In this document: one piece after another, positions 47,414 to 56,520 of the stretch
Numbering within the stretch: position 1 is the stretch's first letter
Layout of the letters: every line of letters starts with the position of its first letter
Source: Wenzhouxiangella sp. XN201
GTDB lineage: Bacteria; Pseudomonadota; Gammaproteobacteria; Xanthomonadales; Wenzhouxiangellaceae
Reading direction: 5' to 3'
NCBI RefSeq assembly: GCF_011008905.1
Contig: NZ_JAAIVI010000021.1
Location: forward strand, 98,663-162,662
DNA: 64,000 nt
Program-made: the position numbers and the translations under genes
Notes under the pieces: generated by a model
Seen by the model: the letters and a program-made list of their open reading frames with translations, nothing else
The model's database searches: none
Told to the model about the DNA's origin: nothing

Positions 47414-47950
47414 ATGTCGCCATGGATTTCATCGTTGTCGATGGTCGCGCTGATTGCCGCCCTGCTGGCCGGCTGCGACGGTGGTGCACCTGAATCTCCC
47501 CCGGAGAGCGCCCCGGCGCCACCGGCGGACGAGCCTTCGGAGACAGTATCGAACACTGCTTCCGAGGAGGTCCGCGAGGGGTTACCCACGCAGTTCGAAA
47601 GCGTGGAAGATGAGGTTGACTACTACATCAGCCGACTGCCAGACCGCTCTTTCTTCGACACCTACGGCGGGGAGGAGCACCCGCGGCCCTGGTATATCGC
47701 GGCGGAGCGGCTGGGGCAGATCGGTGAGCCGGCCATTCCCTCGCTGGTCTCGCGGCTCGACACCTCGGATGACTACGAACTGATGCTGGTGCTCTATGCG
47801 TTGATGCTTGCCTCCCAGGACCCGGCACTGATGGCCGACACCGACGGCGACTATGTTGAGCTGGGCACCGTTCTGGACCCGCGCCACAACGCCGAGAACC
47901 GTGACATTGCGCTTGCCTGGTGGCAGCGTCACGGCTGGCGCTGGCAATAG
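47414..47950 (+). CDS. Lipoprotein with HEAT-like helices
   Basis: 178 residues from the ATG at 47414, preceded by AAGGAGAG. Lipobox LLAGC, then a proline- and glutamate-rich linker (about 25-60), then a helical part with RLGQIGEPAIPSLVSRLDTSDDYELMLVL, the shape of a HEAT repeat pair. It is probably tethered to the envelope. No function recognised. Confidence 0.7.
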   Translation: MSPWISSLSMVALIAALLAGCDGGAPESPPESAPAPPADEPSETVSNTASEEVREGLPTQFESVEDEVDYYISRLPDRSFFDTYGGEEHPRPWYIAAERLGQIGEPAIPSLVSRLDTSDDYELMLVLYALMLASQDPALMADTDGDYVELGTVLDPRHNAENRDIALAWWQRHGWRWQ

Positions 47951-48055
47951 TCAGCCACATTCAGGCCATTTTCGACCGTCCACCTGCAAAGTATCCACCG
48001 TTGTAGAGCTGTCGAAAACGCATCGCATCAGCATTCGGATCGCGCATGTCCCGTT

Positions 48056-49420
48056 CTACCAATTGGCGCCCTGCGTAGCCCCGTAGATGAGCAGGATGAG
48101 GATGGCGAGCGGGCAGATGTAACGTAGCAACGATCCCCACAAGGGCGCCGCTGGCAATCGGTAGCCTCCCTTTTCGATTGCTGCCAGGGCCGCCGGCACA
48201 CCCCACTTCCATCCCACGAAGATGCTGGTCAGCATGGCACCGATGGTCAGGAAATAGGTGCCGCAAAGCACATCGACCCAACCCAGGAACCCACGCCCGT
48301 CACCGAATTGGGTAAATGCTTCGCTGGCACCCAGCGACAGGGCGCTGGGAATGGCCAGGGCAAAGCAGCCGCCGGTGACGATCCACACTGCTTTTTCCCG
48401 CCGCCAGCCGCGGTCATCCACGAAGTAGGCCACGATTACCTCGAGCAGACTGATGGTGGAGGTGAGAGCGGCAATGGACAGCAACCCGTAGAAGACGAAG
48501 GCCATCAGGTTACTGGCGGGCATGGCATCGAAAATCCCACCCATGACCACGAAGATCAGTCCCGGTCCTGCAGTGGGTTCGGCCTGCACGAGGAAGATCG
48601 CGGGGAAGATGACAAGGCCCGCCAGGATGGCAATGGAAAGATCACAGATGACGATGGAGAAACCCGACAAGGGCAGGTTGACGTCCTTTGAAACATACGA
48701 GCCGTAAGTAATCATGGCGCCCATGCCGAGGGACAGGCTGAACAACGCCTGCCCGAGTGCAGATACCGTGCCGGCAAACGTGATCTGGTCGAACTGGGGC
48801 GTGAACATGAAAGACAGCCCTTCGCCTGCAGTTGGCAGGGTGAGCGCACGTCCCACCAGAACCAACAGAAAGATGAGCAGTATGGGCATGAGAATGGTTG
48901 CCGCCCTTTCTATGCCACCGCCCACGCCCTTGCGCACGACCAGTGCGGTGAGCAGCAGGAACAAGGCCGTCACGCCGATCATCCAGACCGGATTGGCGGT
49001 CAAGTCGGTAAAGATCACCCCACTTTGCGCAATGTCGAGACCGCCACCAAAGCGCCCCGACAGGGCAAAGAAAGCGTAGGCCACCGTCAGGCCGGCAATG
49101 ATCGCGTAGAAAGACAGGATGCCAAATCCGGTGAGTACACCGAGCGCGCCAAGCATGGGCCACCACGTGCCCGGCACCAGCTTTTTGAAGGCGGTCACCG
49201 GGCTGGCCCGCGAAGCGCGACCAATGGACAGTTCGGCGAACAGGACCGGTACGCCGATCGCGAGCACGAAAAAGATATACATCAGCACCCAGGCACCACC
49301 ACCATAGGTGCCCGCGGTATAGGGAAATCGCCAGATATTACCCAGCCCGATGGCCGATCCGGAGGCGGCCAGGACGAAGCCGAGGCGAGAATTCCAATGG
49401 CCGCGGTTGATAATCGACAT
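48056..49420 (-). CDS. Neurotransmitter:sodium symporter (SNF family) transporter
   Basis: 454 residues from the ATG at 49420, with a ribosome-binding site in AAGGACC. The first helix carries the sodium and substrate site GSAIGLGNIWRFPY. Eleven or so further segments follow, including the YxxLPL-like end. Bacterial members such as LeuT, TnaT and MhsT take up amino acids with Na+. The substrate is not predictable here. The start at 49486 would add a non-family leader. Confidence 0.93.
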   Translation of the reverse strand: MSIINRGHWNSRLGFVLAASGSAIGLGNIWRFPYTAGTYGGGAWVLMYIFFVLAIGVPVLFAELSIGRASRASPVTAFKKLVPGTWWPMLGALGVLTGFGILSFYAIIAGLTVAYAFFALSGRFGGGLDIAQSGVIFTDLTANPVWMIGVTALFLLLTALVVRKGVGGGIERAATILMPILLIFLLVLVGRALTLPTAGEGLSFMFTPQFDQITFAGTVSALGQALFSLSLGMGAMITYGSYVSKDVNLPLSGFSIVICDLSIAILAGLVIFPAIFLVQAEPTAGPGLIFVVMGGIFDAMPASNLMAFVFYGLLSIAALTSTISLLEVIVAYFVDDRGWRREKAVWIVTGGCFALAIPSALSLGASEAFTQFGDGRGFLGWVDVLCGTYFLTIGAMLTSIFVGWKWGVPAALAAIEKGGYRLPAAPLWGSLLRYICPLAILILLIYGATQGANW

Positions 49421-49622
49421 GTTGGAAGGACCTTCAGGCAGTCCCTCGAATCTTACCCCATTGGGCCAGCGCATCATCGTTTGCAATGCGGGGACGCCGT
49501 GTCTATCATTGCCTTAAAATCGATGTGGCGAGAGGCACCTCGCCCCAGTACGCACTCCTGACTTGCAACACCAAGTGCCACGGTGAAACTTTGCGAGTAA
49601 GGGGTTGTTTGGAGGTGCCTGT

Positions 49623-51437
49623 ATGAAATCTTTCCATGCTGCAACCCTTCTTGTAGTCCGCTTGACGCTTTTTCGTATTGCCTTTGTCGCTCTGATTCTC
49701 GGCACGGCCGGTTGTGCGGAGACGGGTAATCATGCCCACGAGATTGGCACGGTGGACATGGCCAACGGCGCCGTGGACGACCAATCCGAGATTGCCGTCA
49801 ATATCGATCGCTACCTCCGCGCCATGGAAGCGATGGGGTTTTCCGGTGCGATCATCGTCGATGCAGGAGGAAAGATCGTATTGCGCAAGGGTTACGGACT
49901 GGCTGATCGGCAAGCAGGCCATCCGTATACACCGGCGACCGTCCAGACCCATGGTTCCATCACCAAGCAAATGACCGGTGCCGCAATCCTGTTGTTGGAA
50001 TTCCGTGGACATCTATCTGTCGGCGATACCATCGACGAGTACTTTGACGGTGTTCCCGAGGACAGGCGAAACGTCACCATTCATCAGCTCATGACCCATT
50101 CATCCGGCCTGCCCGGAAGTATCGGCCGGGACAACGAACCCATCAGTGCGGAAGCCTTCACAGAGCGGGCAATGGCCACGCCGCTGGACTTCGAGCCCGG
50201 GACGGGCTACTCGTATTCCAACGTGGGTTACTCACTCCTGGGGATCATCGTGGAGCGGGTGTCGGGCAAGACCTACGAGACGTTCCTGCACGAGGAACTG
50301 CTGTTGCCGGCCGGCTTGGCTGAGACGGGCTACCTGCTGCCGGACTGGGACCCGGAACGACTTGCAGTGGGGTACCAGGGTGGCGAGCGCTGGGGCCGTG
50401 TTCATCAACGTCAGTGGCGCGAGGATGGGCCCGGCTGGCATTTGCGCGCCAACGGTGGCCTGCATACGACAGTGGATGACATGCACCGCTGGCTTGAGAC
50501 GGTGCGCGGCCGGGGGGTGTTGCCGGAAGATGCGGCCATACGCTGGACCACGGGCTACGTGGACGAGGGTGGGGGCGATTCAAAGTACGCCTACGGCTGG
50601 GCGGTGCACGACGCCGAAGCGGGCCCGATGGTCGCCCACAATGGCGGCAATGGCATCTTTTCCGCGGACTTCGTGTGGTTGCCTGAGCAGGCGTTTTTCC
50701 TCTACATCCAGGGCAACACGTCGGTGGTCCCCGCCGCGCGCCAACGCGATGCCCTGCTCGCAGCGGCGTTTGACCCGGAGTTTGAAATGCCTCCCTTGGT
50801 GTCGGGTTCGAATACGGCCAAGCTGGAAACAGCGAAGGCCCGGGAAGGGCAGTACTGGTTGGATGAGGGCAGTATCACTCTCGAGGCCGACGACACCCGG
50901 TTGATCGCCATGCTGTCAGGACAGAATGCGCTCGACCTGATGCTGGGGCACGGGGAAGACCAGCGAAACCGGTTTGACGGGCTCAATCGGCGCGCCATGG
51001 AAATGGTGCGGAAGCTCGAGGCGGGTAGAGAAGACGCCATGAAGGGGATGGTGGGTGTTGAGGAGGACGCCGTGGCGCGCGCCCGCAGCATGCTGAACGT
51101 CATTGAGCGGGGCGGGGAGCTCAAGTCGCTGACATTGGTGGGCAGCATCGCGAATGTCCCTGGCAGCCGCTTTGCTGATTATGGTCCGTGGACCACGTTT
51201 GTGCGTGCCGAATTCGACCAGTTGATCCAGATGTGGAGCGTGCTCTGGCATGAAGACGGCACCTACCGCGGCACGGCGATCGGTCCCTCCAGCGACGTGC
51301 CTTCGCTGATCCTGGTGCCGATAGGAGACGATCGGTATACGGGCGTCCGGCGGGAGCCTCCCTGGGATACCGCCGATATTCAATTCGTGGATGGATGCCT
51401 GGTGGCCGCGGATCTGCAAGCGTGCCGCGCGCCATGA
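49623..51437 (+). CDS. Beta-lactamase-fold serine hydrolase (class C-like) with C-terminal extension
   Basis: 604 residues from the ATG at 49623, preceded by GGAGGTG. A signal sequence ends in TAGC, a possible lipobox at Cys31. The catalytic domain shows SxxK as SITK (Ser112, Lys115), YxN as YSN (198-200) and HNGG, plus HQLMTHSSGLP. The extra C-terminal domain (about 390-604) is unlike beta-lactamases. Proteins of this kind are peptidases, esterases or D-amino-acid hydrolases. The gene lies alone between two minus-strand genes. Confidence 0.9.
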   Translation: MKSFHAATLLVVRLTLFRIAFVALILGTAGCAETGNHAHEIGTVDMANGAVDDQSEIAVNIDRYLRAMEAMGFSGAIIVDAGGKIVLRKGYGLADRQAGHPYTPATVQTHGSITKQMTGAAILLLEFRGHLSVGDTIDEYFDGVPEDRRNVTIHQLMTHSSGLPGSIGRDNEPISAEAFTERAMATPLDFEPGTGYSYSNVGYSLLGIIVERVSGKTYETFLHEELLLPAGLAETGYLLPDWDPERLAVGYQGGERWGRVHQRQWREDGPGWHLRANGGLHTTVDDMHRWLETVRGRGVLPEDAAIRWTTGYVDEGGGDSKYAYGWAVHDAEAGPMVAHNGGNGIFSADFVWLPEQAFFLYIQGNTSVVPAARQRDALLAAAFDPEFEMPPLVSGSNTAKLETAKAREGQYWLDEGSITLEADDTRLIAMLSGQNALDLMLGHGEDQRNRFDGLNRRAMEMVRKLEAGREDAMKGMVGVEEDAVARARSMLNVIERGGELKSLTLVGSIANVPGSRFADYGPWTTFVRAEFDQLIQMWSVLWHEDGTYRGTAIGPSSDVPSLILVPIGDDRYTGVRREPPWDTADIQFVDGCLVAADLQACRAP

Positions 51438-51448
51438 TCACAACGCCA

Positions 51449-52570
51449 CTAATGGCCGTCCCGCACCAGTTCCACGCGTCGGTTCATGGCGCGACCGTCG
51501 AGGGTGTCGTTGCTCGCCTTGGGTTGCGAGGCACCGTGGCCGTCGGTTTCGAGACGTGATTCGGCAATGCCGTAGCGGTCGACCAGGGCTGACTTGACTG
51601 AAGCTGCACGGCGCCGGGAAAGTTCGAGATTGTAGTCATCGGCACCGACGTTGTCCGTGTGGCCCTCGATCGAAAGGGCCCAGTTCTCATTGCGCGAGAG
51701 AATCCCGGCGATGCGTTCAAGCACGGCATCGGATTCCGGCTTGAGTCGGTCGCTGTCGAAGTCGAAGTAGATGCCGTACACCTCGGCGCGTCCTTCCGTC
51801 TCGAGCTGGGCCTCCAGAGGCTCGTCGGCTGTTTCCCCTGTTTCCCCGCCCGGATACTCGATCTTTACGACCCGCATGCTTTCCTCGCGCAACGGTTGCT
51901 GCTCTCGCAGTTTCTTCAGCATTTCCGGCGGCAGGTTCTTGAACTGCTCGGCTTCCTTTTCCATGAACCGATAGCGCAGGGTCAGCGGCTGTTCCGGGTG
52001 CGGGTAGAACCAGAACTCGGCTTTGGCGCGTTCAAAATCGGCCTCGGCCTGCACCACCGGCAACTCGTGGCGCACGCCGTTGACGAGTACAGGCACCGTC
52101 GTCGTGCCGGTCTTGATCAGGGTGCCGCGGCGACCCCGATAGGCGCCGCCCAGTCCCACGTAGGTGGCGAATTCCGTCTCGCCGGCGTCTTCGAGTGCGG
52201 CCATGACTGCGTTCGACGGTCCCAGGGCGGTCGTGCCCGGAAACGCCTGGTGGTCGCCGGAACTGAAGAAATTGCGGTAGGTGTCGGCCGTCGCCAGGTC
52301 GTCGCGCGAGACCGGGCGTAGCGCCTCGATGGCGTTGCCCCCCGGCACGTCCGCCCGGTAGGCCAGGGTCACGTTTGCGCCATCCACGGCCACGACCTGC
52401 TTGAGGGTCTCGTAGTCGCCACGCTTGTCGGCAATGGCCGTAACCACCGTGAGTCCTTCGACGAGCGGGATGGGTGGCACAGAAGAAGCGTTGGCCGCCA
52501 GCATGGGCAACATCAAGCCCCAGCAGGTGAGGGAAAAAAGAAGGACGCTACGAAGCAGGCTAGCGCGCAT
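51449..52570 (-). CDS. OmpA-family outer-membrane protein with a novel N-terminal domain
   Basis: 373 residues from the ATG at 52570, which gives a good signal peptide; the ATG at 52600 would also work. The N-terminal domain of about 230 residues is rich in beta strands and contains an HPEQPLTLRYRF segment, and I recognise no family. The C-terminal OmpA domain (about 260-370) has IYFDFDSDRLKPESDAVL and IEGHTDNVGADDYN, the Asp and Arg that bind peptidoglycan. It follows the helical Cys-rich gene with only four bases between stop and start, as the third gene of an operon. Confidence 0.85.
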   Translation of the reverse strand: MRASLLRSVLLFSLTCWGLMLPMLAANASSVPPIPLVEGLTVVTAIADKRGDYETLKQVVAVDGANVTLAYRADVPGGNAIEALRPVSRDDLATADTYRNFFSSGDHQAFPGTTALGPSNAVMAALEDAGETEFATYVGLGGAYRGRRGTLIKTGTTTVPVLVNGVRHELPVVQAEADFERAKAEFWFYPHPEQPLTLRYRFMEKEAEQFKNLPPEMLKKLREQQPLREESMRVVKIEYPGGETGETADEPLEAQLETEGRAEVYGIYFDFDSDRLKPESDAVLERIAGILSRNENWALSIEGHTDNVGADDYNLELSRRRAASVKSALVDRYGIAESRLETDGHGASQPKASNDTLDGRAMNRRVELVRDGH

Positions 52571-52574
52571 GGGC

Positions 52575-53288
52575 TTAGTCCGGGCTCGGTGCTGATTCAT
52601 ATTTTGATCGCATGAAGGTCATGTAGGTCCAGCCGTAGCGCGCGTACCAGTCCGGCTCGTTGAAATGCTCGGCCTCGCACTGCCCGAGCTTCTGCAACCC
52701 TTTTTCGAGTGCTGCGAGGTAGACGCCGGCCTTTTCAACGTAGGTCTTCTTGAGCTTGTCAGTGGCTTCCTTGATCTGGGGCTTTCCCTGGAGTTGCCAG
52801 GACAGGCCCATCACACCGTGCACGCCGGAGGCGCTGTCGCCGAACGCCTCGGCGGACTTCGCCATTTTCAGGTTGGCGGCGGTGATGCAGCGGGCGCGCT
52901 CGATGTAGCGACGGTTGAAGTCGATCGAGCGCGTGGCTTCCTGGTAGCAGGACCGGCACGCGTCGGAATCGGCACAGGACGAAGGCACGGTGGGACCACC
53001 ACCACTCAAGGCCGCGTCGCACGAGGCATCCAGGTTGTCCAGGGCCTGCCAATCGGTTACCAGCTCTCGGCCCGTGACCATGATGCCGACGCCCTGGTTG
53101 GTCACCGAGATGCCCGAATCAATGGCGCTGCGGTTAGCGCTCGTAACCGCTTCCCGGTTGGCCGAGTTTTCCTCGCGACGTTCCCGGTCGTGCGCATACC
53201 AGTCGTTCAAGTCCCCGGCGGTCTGGGCCAGGGTCAGGTTCGCCAGGCCGAGCACGGTGGCCATTACTGCAATCTGAATGCGCATCAT
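52575..53288 (-). CDS. Secreted helical protein with six cysteines
   Basis: 237 residues from the first of two ATGs, which has a strong GGAGG ribosome-binding site. A signal peptide (1-23) is followed by a charged stretch (DRERREENSANREAVTSANRSAID) predicted coiled or helical, then a Cys-rich part (SSCADSDACRSCYQE) and helices with KEATDKLKKTYVEKAGVYLAALEKGL. Six cysteines can make three disulfides in the periplasm. No family is recognised. It overlaps the previous gene's stop by four bases. Confidence 0.75.
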   Translation of the reverse strand: MMRIQIAVMATVLGLANLTLAQTAGDLNDWYAHDRERREENSANREAVTSANRSAIDSGISVTNQGVGIMVTGRELVTDWQALDNLDASCDAALSGGGPTVPSSCADSDACRSCYQEATRSIDFNRRYIERARCITAANLKMAKSAEAFGDSASGVHGVMGLSWQLQGKPQIKEATDKLKKTYVEKAGVYLAALEKGLQKLGQCEAEHFNEPDWYARYGWTYMTFMRSKYESAPSPD

Positions 53289-53902
53289 GATTTCCTCCGT
53301 AACACCAGGACGGCCAGCAACAAGACTGCCGCCCCGAGCAAGGCGGCGATCACCCACAGAACGAGTCCGCCGCCCTCTCCGGTTGCGGCCTCTACAGGGA
53401 CGCCGTCATATTCGTCGGCGTGGACGACCACTGGTGCCATGGCAGGCTCTACCGGATCACCCACCCAGACCAGCAAGCGGTAGGGCAGGCCATCCTCTTC
53501 GGCCGTTACCGACAGTTGAAACTCGCCCTCGGTACGAAACTTCATCGCCAGGGGTTCGCCTTGCGCCGTGCCCGTTTTCAGGGGTTGATCCCAGGCGTAC
53601 TTGGTCAGCGCAAGGTCGATCTCGTCTTCCGGCACAAGACCGCGAAGGAGTACCGTCACAGGGGTTTCCATGGTGACGCCCTCGACGAGGAAGCGCTGTG
53701 CCTCGGTCCCGGCATCGCCCTTCACCACCGCTGCCTTGCCATGCTCGATGCCGTCCATCTCGCTCAACTGGAGACGGAATACATTGGGCTGGGCTTCCTG
53801 GGCCAGGACGGGATGGTCCCAGTACCCGATGGCGACCAACACCACGACCATGGAAAACAGAGATTTCAGCACCAGGATGGTGCAAAGATTAGTTTTCATC
53901 AA
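53285..53902 (-). CDS. Periplasmic protein with a C-terminal membrane anchor
   Basis: 205 residues. An N-terminal signal peptide is followed by about 130 residues predicted to be beta-rich (VFRLQLSEMDGIEHGKAAVV, VLLRGLVPEDEIDLAL) without a recognised family. The end is a short glycine-rich stretch (GEGGG), one hydrophobic helix of about 25 residues and a basic tail LRRKS. That resembles a sorting tail of the GlyGly-CTERM type, or a plain C-terminal anchor. It is the first gene of the three-gene operon running to 51449. Confidence 0.75.
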   Translation of the reverse strand: MMKTNLCTILVLKSLFSMVVVLVAIGYWDHPVLAQEAQPNVFRLQLSEMDGIEHGKAAVVKGDAGTEAQRFLVEGVTMETPVTVLLRGLVPEDEIDLALTKYAWDQPLKTGTAQGEPLAMKFRTEGEFQLSVTAEEDGLPYRLLVWVGDPVEPAMAPVVVHADEYDGVPVEAATGEGGGLVLWVIAALLGAAVLLLAVLVLRRKS

Positions 53903-53917
53903 CGGCTATTCCTGGAA

Positions 53918-55711
53918 TTACTGGATGTGCTCAAATCCATCTGCGAAGACGGCTCTCGGTAACAGTGCCTGGCTGATCGAAACGGTGCCAAAAAATTCAT
54001 TCTCATTCGCGGTGGTGGTTTCGCGGATCTCCAGACGATTGAAGGGTTCTCGTGCCCACACGCCGATATAGTTCTGCCCGGAAGCATGCGGCGTTTCGAA
54101 TTGGAAGCGCGCGAGCTGCACGTCCCCTGTCTTCACCGTGACCTCGAAGGTTGATGGCGTAGTACCACCCGACACGTCATCGAAATCTATGCCCATCGCA
54201 TACGCAAAGCCTGCAGCCATCGCGATGTCGAGGTCCTCTTTGTCGTTGATGGCGAGCTCAACATCGTTGTCGCCCGGAAAGTCCGCCGGCCAGGCGCCAA
54301 AATTGAGCGTCGAGGGGTGAATCGCATCGAACATGATCTGTCCGCTCAAGAAGGGCTCCGGCGGGTCCGACACCGGGCTGTATGACGCGCTCGCCGCCGT
54401 TGCCTGGGTCGCACTGAGGAAAAGCTCGCGGTCGGTGAAGAATAATGGCCTTACCACTGCGAATTCATACGCGCCGAGGTCGATGGCTGCGCCGGATATT
54501 CTGAGGTCTCCTTCCGCGTCGATCGATGTGATGCCGCCAGCGGGCTCGTCGGTACCTGCATCTATCAGTTGGGAATCGGCGCGCAGTCGGTAATCATGGT
54601 TGGACTCATCGACGAACGACGGGTCAAATGCTGTTGGCGTGAGCGGCGCGATGTCGAGAAAGGTGTCGCTGAAGCCATTGTCGAAGGAATTGTTCGTGCT
54701 CCCGTTCATCGCCACTGGATTGCTGGTGTAGTTGTAGAGCTGAAAGCCACCGCCAGCATTCCCACTCAGGGTGTTGTTGTAGACGTTGAGCGTCTGATCA
54801 CCTTCGCCTTGCAAGACGGCAAGCAGTCCAGTTGCATCGTTGCCGGCGATGGTGTTGTTGGTAACCGTGAACATGGCTTCGCCAGTAAAGTTGGGCGTCG
54901 TGACGTGCATACCGCTGTTTCTGCCGCAGTTGCAACCGCCGACCCCGTGAATGACGTTGCCGAGAGCGGCAACGTCGTAGGTTCCACCTTCGCGGAAATC
55001 GAATTCGATGCCGATGCCGCTGTTGGCCGGAATGCTGGCGGTGATGCGATTCCGGCTTACGATTGCTTGCAGTCGAGAGGCGTTGCTCCCGGCCACCTCA
55101 ATACCATTGCCGGTACTGGCGATCTCGTTGTTTTCCACCAGGATGTCTGCGCGCGTATCTCGCACATCGAAGCCGACGGCTGCGACACCGTTGTGGTCGA
55201 GTTCGAAATGGATGACATTGCCTTCGATCACAATATCTGCCGGGCTTCGGAGCGTGAATTCAAGCGCCGGAAAGCCGGGCTCGTTTTTCACGAAGGTAAT
55301 GATGTTATTCCGGAGTGCCAGCCGGCGATGAGGGCGGTCTGGGCCCAGACTGCATCTCAGGCGTGCAAAATCGAAGGTGAGCCCTTCGATCTCGATTGAA
55401 GTCGAGCCTGTTTCGGGCCCGAGATGAGGGCAAAGATCGACTGACTTCTCTTCAGCGCCGCCGCCGATTATTGGCAGGAATCCCTCGGCCGCGCGAAGCG
55501 TGAGGCTCTTGGCTATCTGGAGATCTTCCATGATGCTGGCGTGTGTTGCTAGCTCGACGGTATCACCTGCGGCAGCACCGTCGATGCACGCCTGAAGGGT
55601 GCCCTGGCAGGGCGCGCCGCCGGGGTAAGTGAAAGTTTCTCCCGAAGCGAGCTGAGAGAAGCAGAGGAGTGCAACAGCACCTACTTTCGCGAGCCTGATC
55701 CCCAGATGCAT
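53918..55711 (-). CDS. Right-handed parallel beta-helix protein with F-x-D-G-F-E tail
   Basis: 597 residues from the ATG at 55711. After a signal peptide (to about residue 25), repeated strand-turn units with asparagine ladders (LRNNIITF, IVIEGNVIHF, ILVENNEIAS, AIVSRNRITA, VTNNTIAGND, VYNNTLSGN) indicate a beta-helix of polysaccharide-lyase or adhesin type. A beta-sandwich-like C-terminal domain (about 430-590) follows. The tail is VFADGFEHIQ. A calcium or polysaccharide role is plausible but not shown. The longer frame with GTG start at 55822 is less likely. Confidence 0.82.
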   Translation of the reverse strand: MHLGIRLAKVGAVALLCFSQLASGETFTYPGGAPCQGTLQACIDGAAAGDTVELATHASIMEDLQIAKSLTLRAAEGFLPIIGGGAEEKSVDLCPHLGPETGSTSIEIEGLTFDFARLRCSLGPDRPHRRLALRNNIITFVKNEPGFPALEFTLRSPADIVIEGNVIHFELDHNGVAAVGFDVRDTRADILVENNEIASTGNGIEVAGSNASRLQAIVSRNRITASIPANSGIGIEFDFREGGTYDVAALGNVIHGVGGCNCGRNSGMHVTTPNFTGEAMFTVTNNTIAGNDATGLLAVLQGEGDQTLNVYNNTLSGNAGGGFQLYNYTSNPVAMNGSTNNSFDNGFSDTFLDIAPLTPTAFDPSFVDESNHDYRLRADSQLIDAGTDEPAGGITSIDAEGDLRISGAAIDLGAYEFAVVRPLFFTDRELFLSATQATAASASYSPVSDPPEPFLSGQIMFDAIHPSTLNFGAWPADFPGDNDVELAINDKEDLDIAMAAGFAYAMGIDFDDVSGGTTPSTFEVTVKTGDVQLARFQFETPHASGQNYIGVWAREPFNRLEIRETTTANENEFFGTVSISQALLPRAVFADGFEHIQ

Positions 55712-55848
55712 CGAAGCCACCGTCACGTACGAGAGCCCTTTGAGCGGAGTATACCCTTCACATGACGCAAGAAACCAGCAGGGTCCCGGGCCGCAAAAGC
55801 CGGGGCGCCAAGTTCGGGCCACTCGCGATTTCGGGAACTACGACGAAA

Positions 55849-56520
55849 TCAGTTCTCGGCCCAGCGTCGCAGGAGGTTGGTGTGCGCCTTGTTGACGAGG
55901 TCGTAGGCCCGGGAGCCGCCCATCGATGCATGGATGTCGTTACGAGCTCGGGCGAGATCGTACAGCGCCTCGCGCGCCTGGGGATCGCGCACGAAGCTCT
56001 GGATCCACCCGACCACGGCGAGCCGCTCTCCGCGCGTGACTTCACGCACCTGGTGCAACTGTGAAGTGGGATAGCAAACCAGCGAGCGTGCGGGCAATTT
56101 GATCCGAACCTCGCCGCTGCCGGATTCGAGTGCCAGTTCGCCCCCGTCGTAAGCATCGGGCTCACTGAGAAAAAGCGTCAGCGACAAGTCGCTGCGCCAG
56201 GCGGTCTCCTGGCCCATCAGCGCGCTGTCGATATGTGGGCCGTAGGCCATGCCCGGACCGTAGCGGGACACCAGTATGGAGTGCAGTTGGCGCGGATAGA
56301 ATGCCTCGCAAAACGGCGTGTTGCGTTTGAGCGCGTCGAGCACGATGTTCGTAACGGCCTCGAGCTGGCGGCTGTCGCGCGCGAACTGCTCGTTGTTCTT
56401 GCGCTCGGCAATACGCTCGCCGGCGGTCTCCCGGCCCGGCACGAACGGCTCCCGGTCGATGAGCTCGAGTAGCTGCTTGTATTCCTTCGGCCGGATAACG
56501 TCGGAAAAACTCAGGATCAA
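55849..56520 (-). CDS. PKHD-type Fe(II)/2-oxoglutarate hydroxylase (PiuC/YbiX family)
   Basis: 223 residues. The iron triad is visible as His96 and Asp98 in GPHIDSALMG and His156 in SQLHQV, with Arg166 to bind 2-oxoglutarate. The length matches the family. The start is a TTG whose last bases overlap the TGA of the glycine-rich gene, with a GAGGA 7 bp upstream; no ATG fits. PiuC relatives usually sit with iron-uptake TonB receptors. Here it is coupled to a polyglycine protein instead. Confidence 0.88.
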   Translation of the reverse strand: MILSFSDVIRPKEYKQLLELIDREPFVPGRETAGERIAERKNNEQFARDSRQLEAVTNIVLDALKRNTPFCEAFYPRQLHSILVSRYGPGMAYGPHIDSALMGQETAWRSDLSLTLFLSEPDAYDGGELALESGSGEVRIKLPARSLVCYPTSQLHQVREVTRGERLAVVGWIQSFVRDPQAREALYDLARARNDIHASMGGSRAYDLVNKAHTNLLRRWAEN

